A DNA stretch of 9,023 nt from JALOAT01 sp041677345 (GCA_041677345.1 JBAYQE010000099.1:1-9023), one strand, 5' to 3'. Positions 1 through 7,722 are shown, counted from the stretch's first letter. Numbers and translations are program-made. The notes: generated by a model from the sequence alone, not told the origin.

Positions 1-24
1 CGCGGAGGCGCGGAGGACGCGGAG
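1..24. repeat. CGCGGAGG octamer array, left arm
   Basis: Three copies of CGCGGAGG in a row, with one extra A between the second and third. The 24 bases are the exact reverse complement of 157-180, so together the two form the outer arms of an inverted repeat around the REP-like element at 58-131. Purine-rich strings of this type recur in intergenic DNA of many GC-rich bacteria (general knowledge, not searched). The array runs to the window edge and may continue beyond it. Confidence 0.8.
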
Positions 25-57
25 GCAAACACGTCCCGTGCGGCGCGCATTTCCCTT

Positions 58-131
58 CGTAGGTCAGGTTGCGCGAAGCGCTACCTGACAACCCGCCGTC
101 ACGTAGCCGCTGCGCGCCAACGCGACCTACG
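58..131 (+). repeat. REP/BIME-like palindromic element, copy 1
   Basis: A 74-bp element bounded by an exact 8-bp inverted repeat, CGTAGGTC (58-65) and GACCTACG (124-131). Its first half folds into a hairpin. GTCAGGT (63-69) pairs with ACCTGAC (83-89), then comes a T/T mismatch, GCGC pairs with GCGC, and the loop is GAA (75-77). The second half, read on the other strand, is a diverged version of the same unit, so the element looks like two REP units head to head, the arrangement called a BIME. A second copy lies in the opposite orientation at 8946-9019 and matches 63 of 74 bases by hand alignment. It sits downstream of the YkuD gene, where such hairpins often stabilise mRNA 3' ends or help end transcription. 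Confidence 0.8.
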
Positions 132-156
132 CCGTCGGTTTTTTTGCACTTCATAT

Positions 157-190
157 CTCCGCGTCCTCCGCGCCTCCGCGTCCTCCGCGT
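157..190. repeat. CGCGGAGG octamer array, right arm
   Basis: Four units of CCTCCGCG (CGCGGAGG on the other strand; the first lacks one C) with a single T between alternate units. Positions 157-180 are the exact reverse complement of 1-24. On the minus strand the array starts about 30 bp past the stop codon of the YkuD gene and leads into an A-rich run (seven A's, complement of 139-145) and then the REP-like element. It has no internal dyad, so it is not itself a terminator hairpin. Confidence 0.75.
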
Positions 191-222
191 TTCAACCCGC
201 ATGATTCCTGCGCGACGCCCGT

Positions 223-1545
223 TCAGCGCCCGCCCTCGTACAACACCTTCCAGCGGCCGTCCTCCCGGGCCAGATAAAGGCGCTTGGCCATGCTGCTGTT
301 GTAGTTATTGGAACGGTAGTCCTGGTGCAGGTTGACCACCACCAGTTCGCGGCCGTCGCTGGCGGCCGCGGGATAGGCGAAGGCGGAAACGTCTTTCAGG
401 CCCACCTGCTGGAAGGTCTTGCCCAGCGCCACCTGGCGCTTGCGCGCCGCCCAGCGCTCTGCATCGTAGCCGGGCGCCCAGAACTGCGGTGAGTAGTGTG
501 AGAGATAGCGTTCCACATCGCCGCTTTCCCAGTCGGCACGCCATGCCTCGACGGCGCCCAGCACCGCGCCGCGCAACTCTTGCCATTGCTCCCGCCTCAG
601 CCATTGCACGCGCTCGCTGATCACCACCGGCGTCGCGCCCGGATCCAGGTATTCGCCCAGCGCCAGCAGATCGGGATTGGGCAACACCACGCAGCCTTCG
701 CTGTCCAGCGGCGGGCGGCTGTAGTAGGCGCGCTCGGTACCGTGCAGCCAGATGCCGTCGCCGGTCTTGCCGAGGCGCAGGTCCAGTTCGTTGGGATAGT
801 TCACCGGATAGGCGCCCACACCGTACTTGTCGGGCAGGCGGCTGTCCGGGATATGGCCGGTGACGAAATACACACCCTCCGGGGTGCGCAGGTCACCGCG
901 CAGACTCTTGTTACCGATGAGCTTGCCGGTGCTCACGTAGTGATCGCGCACCAGACGCGGCGGTTCGTCTGCTCCGGCGTATTCGTACACGTAGAGGCGA
1001 TGGTTGGACTTGTCCACCACGATGGCGGTACGCACATCGTCAGCGAGCGCCAGCAGGCCGCGTGGGACGCGGTCCCGGGGCAGGGATTCCAGATAGGCCT
1101 TGAGACGGGCCTCGGCCTCCTCGCGCAGCCCCTCCAGTCCCTGGGGTGCAGTGCCAAGCAAGGGTGCACTGCCCAAGTCACCGAGGGTACGGGTACGCGC
1201 CAGCAGCAGGTCACCGTGGACGAGGTGGGCCAGATGAAAACGCGGCGCGCGACGGGTAAGGCGTTCCAGCTCGTCGTGCGCCTCCTCGAAACGCCCTGCC
1301 TTGAAATTGAGAATACCCTTGAGCAGGCTCGCCTCGGGGTCGTCGGGGAAGCGCGCGAGGCGCTCCTCGAGACGCGCCATGGCCTGGGTAATCAGCGCCG
1401 TCTCGCCCATCTGTGCCGGAGCGAGGTCGAGGTCCGCGATACCGACTGTGCGCGGCTCTTCCTCAACCCGGTGGGCGCCGTAAATGCCGAGGGACAACGA
1501 GAACAACAGCCCTGCGAAGACGGCCGTGCCGAAACGCACGTGCAT
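223..1545 (-). CDS. Csd6-like YkuD-fold L,D-carboxypeptidase/transpeptidase with TPR and NTF2-like domains
   Basis: Probable periplasmic enzyme that trims or cross-links peptidoglycan stem peptides (440 aa). Residues 1-24 form a signal peptide or N-terminal anchor. Residues about 50-115 are TPR-like helices and about 172-312 the YkuD domain. The catalytic motif has His268-Gly-Thr and, 17 residues on, S-E-G-Cys285, the expected nucleophile. Residues about 325-440 form an NTF2-like domain. TPR, YkuD and NTF2-like in this order recall Helicobacter pylori Csd6 and Campylobacter Pgp2, which are L,D-carboxypeptidases. The usual transpeptidase motif SHGCxR is here SEGCVV, without its His and Arg, which favours the Csd6-like reading, though transpeptidase activity is not excluded. 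I chose ATG at 1545: it follows the upstream TGA by one base, suggesting translational coupling, and opens directly into the hydrophobic leader. A longer form would need TTG at 1581 inside the upstream gene. Confidence 0.85.
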   Translation of the reverse strand: MHVRFGTAVFAGLLFSLSLGIYGAHRVEEEPRTVGIADLDLAPAQMGETALITQAMARLEERLARFPDDPEASLLKGILNFKAGRFEEAHDELERLTRRAPRFHLAHLVHGDLLLARTRTLGDLGSAPLLGTAPQGLEGLREEAEARLKAYLESLPRDRVPRGLLALADDVRTAIVVDKSNHRLYVYEYAGADEPPRLVRDHYVSTGKLIGNKSLRGDLRTPEGVYFVTGHIPDSRLPDKYGVGAYPVNYPNELDLRLGKTGDGIWLHGTERAYYSRPPLDSEGCVVLPNPDLLALGEYLDPGATPVVISERVQWLRREQWQELRGAVLGAVEAWRADWESGDVERYLSHYSPQFWAPGYDAERWAARKRQVALGKTFQQVGLKDVSAFAYPAAASDGRELVVVNLHQDYRSNNYNSSMAKRLYLAREDGRWKVLYEGGR

Positions 1546-1546
1546 G

Positions 1547-2677
1547 TCAGGGCAAGACCTGGAGCGTACGCTCGCTGCCAATCAGCCAGCGGCCGCCGTG
1601 CCGCACCAGGGAGAAGGCCTTGCGAGCGCGGTCCTGATAGCCGGGGGAGCGATAGCTCTGCACCAGGCGCACCGTGGCCTTATCGTCGCCGCGCAGACGC
1701 ACCTGCACGTCCTCCAGCCTGACCTCGATGTACTCCGGACGCATCAGCCGCTCACCCCGTTCGTCCTCCCAGTCTGCACGCAGGGCGCCACGGGGAGGCG
1801 TGAAATCCGGGGCATAGAAAGCAAGGTAGGCGTCGACGTCCTGACCGGACCAGGCGGAGGCCCAAGCCTCGAGCATGGCGGTCACCTCCGCCTTGGTTCC
1901 CGCCACCGGCTGTGGCGCCGGCGTATCCGGCGTCGGTTGCAAGGCGGCGGGCGCGGGTTGAGCGGGCGCAGGGGCCAGGGCAAGCCCGGCGGACGCGGTG
2001 GGCGTTTCCGGTTCAGCCGGAGCGGCAGCAGCAGGCGCCGAGGGCGATGAAACCGGTTCCACGGTGACCGGCTGCGCGGGGGCAGCCGGCTGCGGCGGCA
2101 CGGACTCCACCTTCTCCGGCGCAGTCTGCTCGGGTGCCATGGCCGGTGCCGCTTCGGCCACCGCGATCTCCGCCTGCACAGCGGGCACGCGCATGGCCTG
2201 CAGCACGCGCAGGTCGGGGGCCGGCGGGGCCTCCTGCACGCGCAACGCCTTGGCATAGGCGGCGCGCGCCATTTCCACGTAGATGGCGCTCAGGTTGCCG
2301 TACACAGCCGCATAGCGTTCATCGGTGCGTATGGCGCGCTCGAGCACGTCCTTGGCCTGCTCCAGTTTGCCTTCAGCCGCGTAGAGCGCCGCCAGGTTGT
2401 TGTACGGCTCGGGGTTGTCCGGGTAGTCGGCAATGAGGGACTCGAACTCCTTTGCCGCACTGGCATGCTCACCCAGACCCGCCAGGGCCGTAGCGTACAG
2501 GAAGCGCTCGCGTACCTGTTCCCTGGCAGGAGGCCCGGCGCTAAGCAGGCCTTCCGCAGCCGCGGCATAATCGCCGCTTCTGATGTGCCGGGCAGCATCG
2601 GATGCGGGATCCGCGCCCGCCAGGGATGGAGCGCTGAATACGAGCAACCCAGTGAGGGCCAAGCACCTGAATTTCAT
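1547..2677 (-). CDS. Secreted TPR protein with Pro/Ala-rich linker and C-terminal NTF2-like domain
   Basis: A 376-aa protein without a visible catalytic motif, probably a periplasmic partner of the YkuD enzyme encoded next. Residues 1-22 are a signal peptide ending near A-G-A. Residues about 26-145 contain TPR helices, with consensus-like stretches such as PEPYNNLAALYAAEGKLEQA (89-108). Residues about 150-260 are a Pro/Ala/Glu-rich, probably disordered linker. Residues about 263-376 are an NTF2-like domain alignable with the C-terminus of the YkuD protein: W-x3-W, DV-x2-Y-x3-Y-x-P-x-F, V-x-L-x-DV, Q-x-YRS-x2-Y and GRW. I infer that gene duplication or domain sharing gave both proteins the same binding module. 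Start: GTG at 2680 and ATG at 2677 are adjacent; I prefer the ATG, preceded on the minus strand by GGGAT with 5 bases between. A promoter with TATAAT lies about 40 bp upstream. Its ligand is unknown. Confidence 0.8.
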   Translation of the reverse strand: MKFRCLALTGLLVFSAPSLAGADPASDAARHIRSGDYAAAAEGLLSAGPPAREQVRERFLYATALAGLGEHASAAKEFESLIADYPDNPEPYNNLAALYAAEGKLEQAKDVLERAIRTDERYAAVYGNLSAIYVEMARAAYAKALRVQEAPPAPDLRVLQAMRVPAVQAEIAVAEAAPAMAPEQTAPEKVESVPPQPAAPAQPVTVEPVSSPSAPAAAAPAEPETPTASAGLALAPAPAQPAPAALQPTPDTPAPQPVAGTKAEVTAMLEAWASAWSGQDVDAYLAFYAPDFTPPRGALRADWEDERGERLMRPEYIEVRLEDVQVRLRGDDKATVRLVQSYRSPGYQDRARKAFSLVRHGGRWLIGSERTLQVLP

Positions 2678-2717
2678 CACTTATCCCATCGAACCGTGCG
2701 AGATGCGCGAGGCGAAA

Positions 2718-2745
2718 ATTATACCAATCGCGACACAGAAGTCAT
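2718..2745 (-). promoter_or_regulatory. Sigma-70-type promoter for the TPR/YkuD gene pair
   Basis: On the minus strand a perfect -10 box TATAAT (complement of 2718-2723) is preceded, after 16 bases, by ATGACT (complement of 2740-2745), which matches 4 of 6 bases of the TTGACA -35 consensus. Transcription would begin near 2711, leaving a leader of about 35 bases before the ATG at 2677. The AT-rich patch stands out in otherwise GC-rich DNA. The -10 is strong and the -35 only fair. Confidence 0.65.
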
Positions 2746-2909
2746 GAACTGCTCCACGCTAGGTTTGGGGTCGGCAGCTCATCAATGCACACGATGAAAC
2801 ACCGGTAAGGTGCTGTTCCGGGGCGCACACCACGGCCGAGCGGCCCTACCAACCTGGCAAACAGCTGTCTGAAGCCTTCAGGGCGTGGCCTGCAACGACC
2901 ACATCGCAG

Positions 2910-2942
2910 CACCTGTTCGAGACCTCCATGCGCGAACAGGTG
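2910..2942. repeat. 10-bp perfect inverted repeat (hairpin)
   Basis: CACCTGTTCG (2910-2919) is the exact reverse complement of CGAACAGGTG (2933-2942), with a 13-base loop. A G/U pair can extend the stem by one on a plus-strand transcript. No T run follows on either strand, so it is not a classic intrinsic terminator. It may be an RNA stem or a protein-binding dyad. Confidence 0.6.
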
Positions 2943-3035
2943 TATCTTCGTGATCGCTGCACGTACTGTTCGGCCCGCGAGTGCCCACGCACCACGTCGG
3001 TTCGCATCCCCGCTTGATCCACCCAAGACTGTGCG

Positions 3036-3063
3036 CCGGGTCGTGCGAAACAGCGCGGCCCGG
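3036..3063 (+). repeat. 11-bp hairpin with GAAACA loop
   Basis: CCGGGTCGTGC (3036-3046) pairs with GCGCGGCCCGG (3053-3063) around the 6-base loop GAAACA. Two of the eleven pairs are G/U on a plus-strand RNA and would be A/C mismatches on a minus-strand RNA, so the fold favours a plus-strand transcript. No T tract follows. Confidence 0.55.
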
Positions 3064-3150
3064 ACGCGGCATCACCGCCTAACTGTTACAACACTGTATC
3101 TCTTTCGCTCTGGCACACGGATTGCTGCTTCAACCACACACATGCCGCTT

Positions 3151-3250
3151 GCGATCGTCGGTGGCGAGCACCGCATGACCGCCCTGGTGGAAGACGGCCG
3201 GACGGCGCGGGAAATGTGCGGCGGCGTGCAATGAACTGGGCGACGATCGC
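3151..3250. repeat. Long-range 10-bp inverted repeat
   Basis: GCGATCGTCG (3151-3160) is the exact reverse complement of CGACGATCGC (3241-3250), with 80 bases between. A small stem, CGGTG/CACCG, lies at 3159-3173 and overlaps the first arm, so the two folds compete. The match could be chance at this distance. Confidence 0.35.
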
Positions 3251-3317
3251 GCCTCTGAACGACATCCCGTCACAGGGCGGGTTACGGCGTCGATGCGAAT
3301 ACAGGTGGCCCAACGGT

Positions 3318-3355
3318 GCGGCGTTGCTGGTGGAACGTCCTGCCGCAACCGCCGC
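3318..3355 (-). terminator. Hairpin just past the sensor gene, possible 3'-end structure
   Basis: GCGGCGTTGC (3318-3327) pairs with 3345-3355, giving ten base pairs with one bulged C and a loop of 17 bases. It begins 26 bases after the stop codon of the sensor gene on the minus strand. There is no T run, so a Rho-type end or an mRNA-stabilising stem is more likely than an intrinsic terminator. Confidence 0.3.
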
Positions 3356-3381
3356 TCCAGTGGTTACATCGTGCGTACTGG

Positions 3382-6300
3382 TCACGGTGTGGGCACGGCC
3401 ATGCGCGCTGCGGCGTCCCAACGGAAACGCTTCTCGCGGAACAGCCGCAGGCAGGCATCGACGGCATCGCTGTCGTAACGCACGCCTTTGCCCGCTTCGA
3501 TCTCCGCGAGGGCGGCCTCCAGCGGCAGGGCTGCACGGTAGGGTCGGTGTGAGGCCATTGCCTCCACCACATCGGCCACGGCGATGATGCGCGCCTCCAG
3601 CAGGATCGCGTCGGCTGTGAGGCTGTGGGGATAACCACTGCCGTCCAGGCGCTCGTGATGCTGCACCACCATGTCCGCCACCGGCCAGGGAAACTCGATG
3701 CCACGCACGATGTCGTGCCCCATTTGCGGATGGGAGCGGATGATGCCGAACTCGGCTTCCGACAGCTGGCCCGGGCGATTGAGGAATTCCGCGGGCACGT
3801 AGATCTTGCCGATGTCATGGATCTGCGCGCCCAGGCGTAATCCCTGCAGGCGCTGCGCATCCAGGCCCAGCTCTTCGCCCATGGCCACGGCGAGTTGCGC
3901 CACGCGGGTTTGGTGCCCGGCAGTGTACGGGTCGCGCTTCTCGATGGTGATGGCAATGGCCTCGATGGTCTGCACCAGGGCGTTTTGCAGCTGGCGGGCG
4001 ATGCACGCCCGGTCTTCTTCCATCTGTTTGCGCGCGGAGATGTTCAGCAGGCTCGCACGACACTCGACCACGCGGCCCTCGGCATCGTGCACCGGCTCCA
4101 CCGAAAGGCTCACCCACACGCTACTGCCGTCGCGCCGGCGCATGCGGATCTCCCGGTCACGCACGGCCTCGCCCGCGTCGAGGCGGGCAAGGAACGCCGT
4201 ATCGCCTGCGGCCTCGTCATTGTCGGTGCCGAGATCGGGCATGCGCATGCGCAGCAACTCATCGCGGCTGTAGCCGAGCAGGCGCGCGGTGGCCGCGTTG
4301 GCCTGCAGGATGGCGCCGTCGCCCGCAGCCACGGAGACGTAACCCGTGGGGGCGTTGTCGTACAACTCGTGATAACGCCGCTCACTGCGCTGCAGTTCCT
4401 GCTCGGCCTGCTCGCGCAAGCGGCGGTTACGCAGCGTGATAATGCCGAAGGCCAGGTCGTCGGCCAGTTCCCGCAGCAAGGCCACCTCGGCTTCGTCGAA
4501 GGCCGCCGCCTCGGCGGCATCGATGGTGAGCGCTCCCAGCAGCGTGCCGGCGGAGCGCAGCGGCAGGGCGATGACGGAGGCAAAGCCGTGCCTGGCCGCC
4601 TGTTCGCGCCAGGAGGCGGCATCGGCGCCTGCGGCCACATCACGCACGATGCAGGGCTCGCCGGTGCGGATGGCGATACCGGTGGGGCCGTTGCCGGCCG
4701 GATCGGATTCGCCCCAGCTCACGCGCACGCGGTCCAGGTAACCGGCGGCGGCCCCGGCGCTCGCGACCGGTTTCACCGTGCACGTCGCGTCCTGCTGTGG
4801 ATAGCCTACCCAGGCCAGCCGGTAGCCGCCCACCTCCACCAGCACCCGGCACACGTCGCGGAGCAGTTGTTCCTCGCTGCGCGCACGCACCAGGGTCTCG
4901 TTGCCGCGACTCAAGGTACGCAGTGCACGGTTCAGGCGCTGCAGTTCGCGCTCGGCGTGGCGCGCGTCGGTCACGTCGTGCACGGTGCCGATCATGCGTA
5001 TGGGTGCGCCGTGCTCATCCCACAGGACCACGGCCTTTTCGTGCACGATGCGCTCGGTGCCGTCGGGGCGTACCACGCGGTGGTCGATGGAATAGTCACG
5101 CTCGCGACGCAACGCCTTGTTCACTTCCTCTTCCACGTAGGCGCGGTCGTCCGGATGCACGCGTGCGAGGAAGGCCGGATAGGTGGCACCGAATTCCTGG
5201 GGCTGCAAACCGAAGATGCGGTAGATCTCATCCGACCAGACGAGCCCGTTGGTGGCGATGTCCCAATCCCAGTTGCCCAGGTGTGCCACGTGCTGGGCCT
5301 GGGCGAGGCTTTCCTCACTGCGCCGCACCGCCGCCTCGGCGTCGAGCCGGCGCAGGGTGTTGGTGACGATCTCGCCCACCGCACGCAGCAGGCGGATGTC
5401 TTCCAGAGCCCAATGCTTGGGCCGGTCTGCTGTATCGAAACCGAGGATGCCCAACCTGGCATCACCGCTGGCCAGCGGCACCATAAGCAGGGAACGCACA
5501 CCCGCGTCGGAGAGGAATTCGCGCTCGCGCGCGGCCTCCTCGGGCATGGCGAGCACGTCCTCCACCTGCATGGCCTCGAAGCGGTCCATGCGCTTGGCCA
5601 GCCAGGGCAGCTGTGCGACCTGCACGTTCTGCATGCGGCTGCGATGGCATTCCACACCGCTGCTGCACCACTCATGGGTGTTGCTGAGTACCCCTCGCTC
5701 GGCGTCATAGCGGAACAGATAGGCGCGGTCGGCCGACACCGAGGCGCCGATACGCGCGAGGGCCGCCTTCATCTCATCGTCGAAGCGCGTCACGTCGACC
5801 GCCACGAAGCGCGCGGCGATGGCGCCCACCACGGATTCGAAAGCCAGGCGGAAGGTAAGTGCCTGCTCGACCGCCTTGATGGTGCGCAGGTCCATGAGCG
5901 TGAAAACGAAGCCTGGGTGACCGGCATCGCCCTGGAAGGCGCTGGCGGTCGTGAACACGGGTACCGGTGCCCCCTCTTCCGGCTGCAGCGAGAGCTCGCC
6001 GTTCCATCCGTCGCGCGCCAGATCCGGCAGCATGTCATCGATACGACGGCGATCCGTGGCAGTGAACAGGTCGCGTAGCGACAGGCCACGCAGGTCCTCC
6101 GGCGTCCGCTCCACCAGTTCGCCAAGCGCAGGGTTCGCATAGTTGATGTGCCCGTCCGCATCGGTCACGACCACGCCCTCGCCCGCCTGCGCCACGGCAT
6201 GAGACAGCATGCGACGCTCGGCATCGGCACGCCGTTCCGCGGTCACATCCTCCAGGATGTGGATGGCATTGCGCATATCTTCCGCACCGCGCGCACCAAA

Positions 6301-7722
6301 GGAGCGCGACACGAACACCTCACCCGTGTCCACTTGCAGTTCGGAGACGCCAACACCTGCACCGTCGTGCTGGAACTCGCGGCATGACACCAGCGGGCCG
6401 GCAAGGCGCGGAAATACCTCCCAGTAGGGCAGTCCGAGCACGCTCTCCGCCGTACGTCCGGCACGCGCCAGATAAGCGGGATTGGCGTGCACGAGGCGAC
6501 CTTCGCGGTCGTGGATGAAAATGGGATCGGTGATGGCATCGAAGGCATCGTGCCAATCGCGGTAGGCTAGAGCCTCACGCCGACGGCTTGCCTCCAGTTC
6601 GGTAAGCGCCACCGACAGCTCCGCGGTACGCCCGGCGATCTTCTGGCCCAGTTCATCATGGGCCTTGTGCAGGGCGAGATCACTGCGGCGCAGGCGACGA
6701 GTCAGACTTGCCGCGTGCGCCATGGTGAGCGCCAGCCCCAGCGCGGCCACACCACCCAACACGAGGTAGACACCGAAAGGGCCAGGCACCTCGGGGCCGG
6801 ACGAGCCCATGCGCAGTGCCTGCATGAGTTCGTGCACGGGCGTGTAGTCGGCCGGCTCGATCCAGCCCGCGCTCTGACTGTGCACGGCCGCCTCGCTATG
6901 CGGCGGCATGGTGCCCAGCACGCTGGCGATGCGTCGTGCCAAGTTCTCGGGCAGGTGGCGCGCCCGCGCGATGGGCCATTCCGGGTAGAGTGCAGTGCTG
7001 CACAGGTACGGGAAGTCCGCGTGGGAGACCGGATTGAGCACGCGAAAATCCGCGAGGTCAATGATGCCGCGTGCGGCCAGGCGTTCCAGTACATCGGTAC
7101 GCACCGTGCCGGCGTCCACGAGGCCATCGCGCACGGCCATGACGACCGCGTCGTGGGTGGTACCAAAGCGCAGCATGGAGAAATCGCGGTAGGGATCCAG
7201 GCCGATACGCTGCAGCTCGCGCCAGGCGGCATGGAATCCGCCCAGCGAGTTCGGCTCCACGGCCATGAAGGTATGCCCCATCAGATCGGCGAGCCTGTGC
7301 AACCCCGGGTGATCGGCGCGGGTGAACACCACCCCGCCCAGATGCGTGGCCCATCGCTCACCCACGCGGCTACGCAGGGTGGCCAGTGCCTGTGCACCCA
7401 GGCGCACCTCCAGATCCGCGTACAGGGAAGGATTGGCGATGAACAGGTCCACGTTACCGGCGGCGACGGCCACCGGCAGTTCCTTGAAGCCGAGCGGGAC
7501 GATGCTGAATTCGCTGCCGATGATCCGGCGTTCGAGGTAAGCCGCGGTGGGGCGCCACTGTGCCACGGCTTCGGCAGCGCCGCGATGGGCCAGCACACCG
7601 ATGCGGATCACGTCGGCGGCCGATGCGAGCGCCGGCCATGCGAGGATGAGGACCAGCAACATGCCGGCTGCACCCGCCACGGTGCGGCGACGGCATCTGC
7701 GTTCGTGGACGAGGCGGTTCAT
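3382..7722 (-). CDS. PhnD-like/PAS/GAF/HD-GYP membrane sensor phosphodiesterase
   Basis: A 1446-aa sensor likely to hydrolyse c-di-GMP or a related cyclic dinucleotide in the cytoplasm in response to a periplasmic ligand. By eye: signal sequence 1-36; PhnD-like (phosphate/phosphonate-type) binding domain about 38-300; one membrane span about 314-337; helical linker 343-385; PAS about 388-495 and 503-617; GAF about 640-795; PAS about 805-925 (contains HLGNWDWD and HPDDR); GAF about 940-1095; PAS about 1115-1232; HD-GYP about 1245-1435. The HD-GYP site looks intact: His1270 in DPYTAGH, His1302-Asp1303, His1331, His1336, HHERLDGSGYP (1355-1365) and Asp1384. Residue 1266 is Tyr where some trimetal members have Glu, so a two-metal site is likely. 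I see no GGDEF or EAL domain. I chose ATG at 7722 because GGAG lies 11 bases upstream and the leader reads as a signal sequence; TTG at 7752 has no Shine-Dalgarno. Ligand and exact nucleotide are unknown. Confidence 0.88.
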   Translation of the reverse strand: MNRLVHERRCRRRTVAGAAGMLLVLILAWPALASAADVIRIGVLAHRGAAEAVAQWRPTAAYLERRIIGSEFSIVPLGFKELPVAVAAGNVDLFIANPSLYADLEVRLGAQALATLRSRVGERWATHLGGVVFTRADHPGLHRLADLMGHTFMAVEPNSLGGFHAAWRELQRIGLDPYRDFSMLRFGTTHDAVVMAVRDGLVDAGTVRTDVLERLAARGIIDLADFRVLNPVSHADFPYLCSTALYPEWPIARARHLPENLARRIASVLGTMPPHSEAAVHSQSAGWIEPADYTPVHELMQALRMGSSGPEVPGPFGVYLVLGGVAALGLALTMAHAASLTRRLRRSDLALHKAHDELGQKIAGRTAELSVALTELEASRRREALAYRDWHDAFDAITDPIFIHDREGRLVHANPAYLARAGRTAESVLGLPYWEVFPRLAGPLVSCREFQHDGAGVGVSELQVDTGEVFVSRSFGARGAEDMRNAIHILEDVTAERRADAERRMLSHAVAQAGEGVVVTDADGHINYANPALGELVERTPEDLRGLSLRDLFTATDRRRIDDMLPDLARDGWNGELSLQPEEGAPVPVFTTASAFQGDAGHPGFVFTLMDLRTIKAVEQALTFRLAFESVVGAIAARFVAVDVTRFDDEMKAALARIGASVSADRAYLFRYDAERGVLSNTHEWCSSGVECHRSRMQNVQVAQLPWLAKRMDRFEAMQVEDVLAMPEEAAREREFLSDAGVRSLLMVPLASGDARLGILGFDTADRPKHWALEDIRLLRAVGEIVTNTLRRLDAEAAVRRSEESLAQAQHVAHLGNWDWDIATNGLVWSDEIYRIFGLQPQEFGATYPAFLARVHPDDRAYVEEEVNKALRRERDYSIDHRVVRPDGTERIVHEKAVVLWDEHGAPIRMIGTVHDVTDARHAERELQRLNRALRTLSRGNETLVRARSEEQLLRDVCRVLVEVGGYRLAWVGYPQQDATCTVKPVASAGAAAGYLDRVRVSWGESDPAGNGPTGIAIRTGEPCIVRDVAAGADAASWREQAARHGFASVIALPLRSAGTLLGALTIDAAEAAAFDEAEVALLRELADDLAFGIITLRNRRLREQAEQELQRSERRYHELYDNAPTGYVSVAAGDGAILQANAATARLLGYSRDELLRMRMPDLGTDNDEAAGDTAFLARLDAGEAVRDREIRMRRRDGSSVWVSLSVEPVHDAEGRVVECRASLLNISARKQMEEDRACIARQLQNALVQTIEAIAITIEKRDPYTAGHQTRVAQLAVAMGEELGLDAQRLQGLRLGAQIHDIGKIYVPAEFLNRPGQLSEAEFGIIRSHPQMGHDIVRGIEFPWPVADMVVQHHERLDGSGYPHSLTADAILLEARIIAVADVVEAMASHRPYRAALPLEAALAEIEAGKGVRYDSDAVDACLRLFREKRFRWDAAARMAVPTP

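Larger units (their letters stand above)
2746..3381. other. Intergenic region of about 640 bp, no convincing gene, hairpin-rich
   Basis: No open frame here has a believable start, codon pattern and family resemblance together. The stretch holds several inverted repeats listed separately: 2910-2942, 3036-3063, 3151-3250 and 3318-3355. It could be a decayed gene, an untranslated structured RNA, or the 3' region of the sensor gene plus regulatory DNA for the gene pair. I cannot decide between these from sequence alone. Confidence 0.6.

Noticed and set aside
123..145. Possible intrinsic terminator before seven T's (139-145) on the plus strand
   Set aside because: The only stem next to the T run is four base pairs (CGAC/GTCG), and no plus-strand gene leads into it; on the minus strand the run is A's.
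580..1722. 380-codon plus-strand open frame
   Set aside because: Antisense to the YkuD and TPR genes, which carry clear motifs; composition is that of a GC shadow.
2742..3026. 94-codon minus-strand open frame in the intergenic gap
   Set aside because: Begins with TTG, has no Shine-Dalgarno site or recognisable domain, and overlaps the promoter of the gene pair.
3077..3083. GCCTAAC, resembling the first core site of an integron attC
   Set aside because: No matching GTTRRRY partner at a suitable distance on either side and no paired inner boxes, so an attC is not supported.
3142..3234. 30-residue plus-strand frame starting ATG at 3142, whose stop overlaps another ATG at 3231
   Set aside because: The codons look plausible and the ATGA overlap is suggestive, but it is short, has no clear ribosome site or homologue I recognise, and the following frame runs into the sensor gene antisense.
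3895..6078. 727-codon open frame on the plus strand, antisense to the sensor gene
   Set aside because: It lies wholly opposite a gene with clear PAS, GAF and HD-GYP motifs, and its translation is rich in His, Ala, Gly and Arg without any family resemblance. Long antisense frames are normal in GC-rich DNA.
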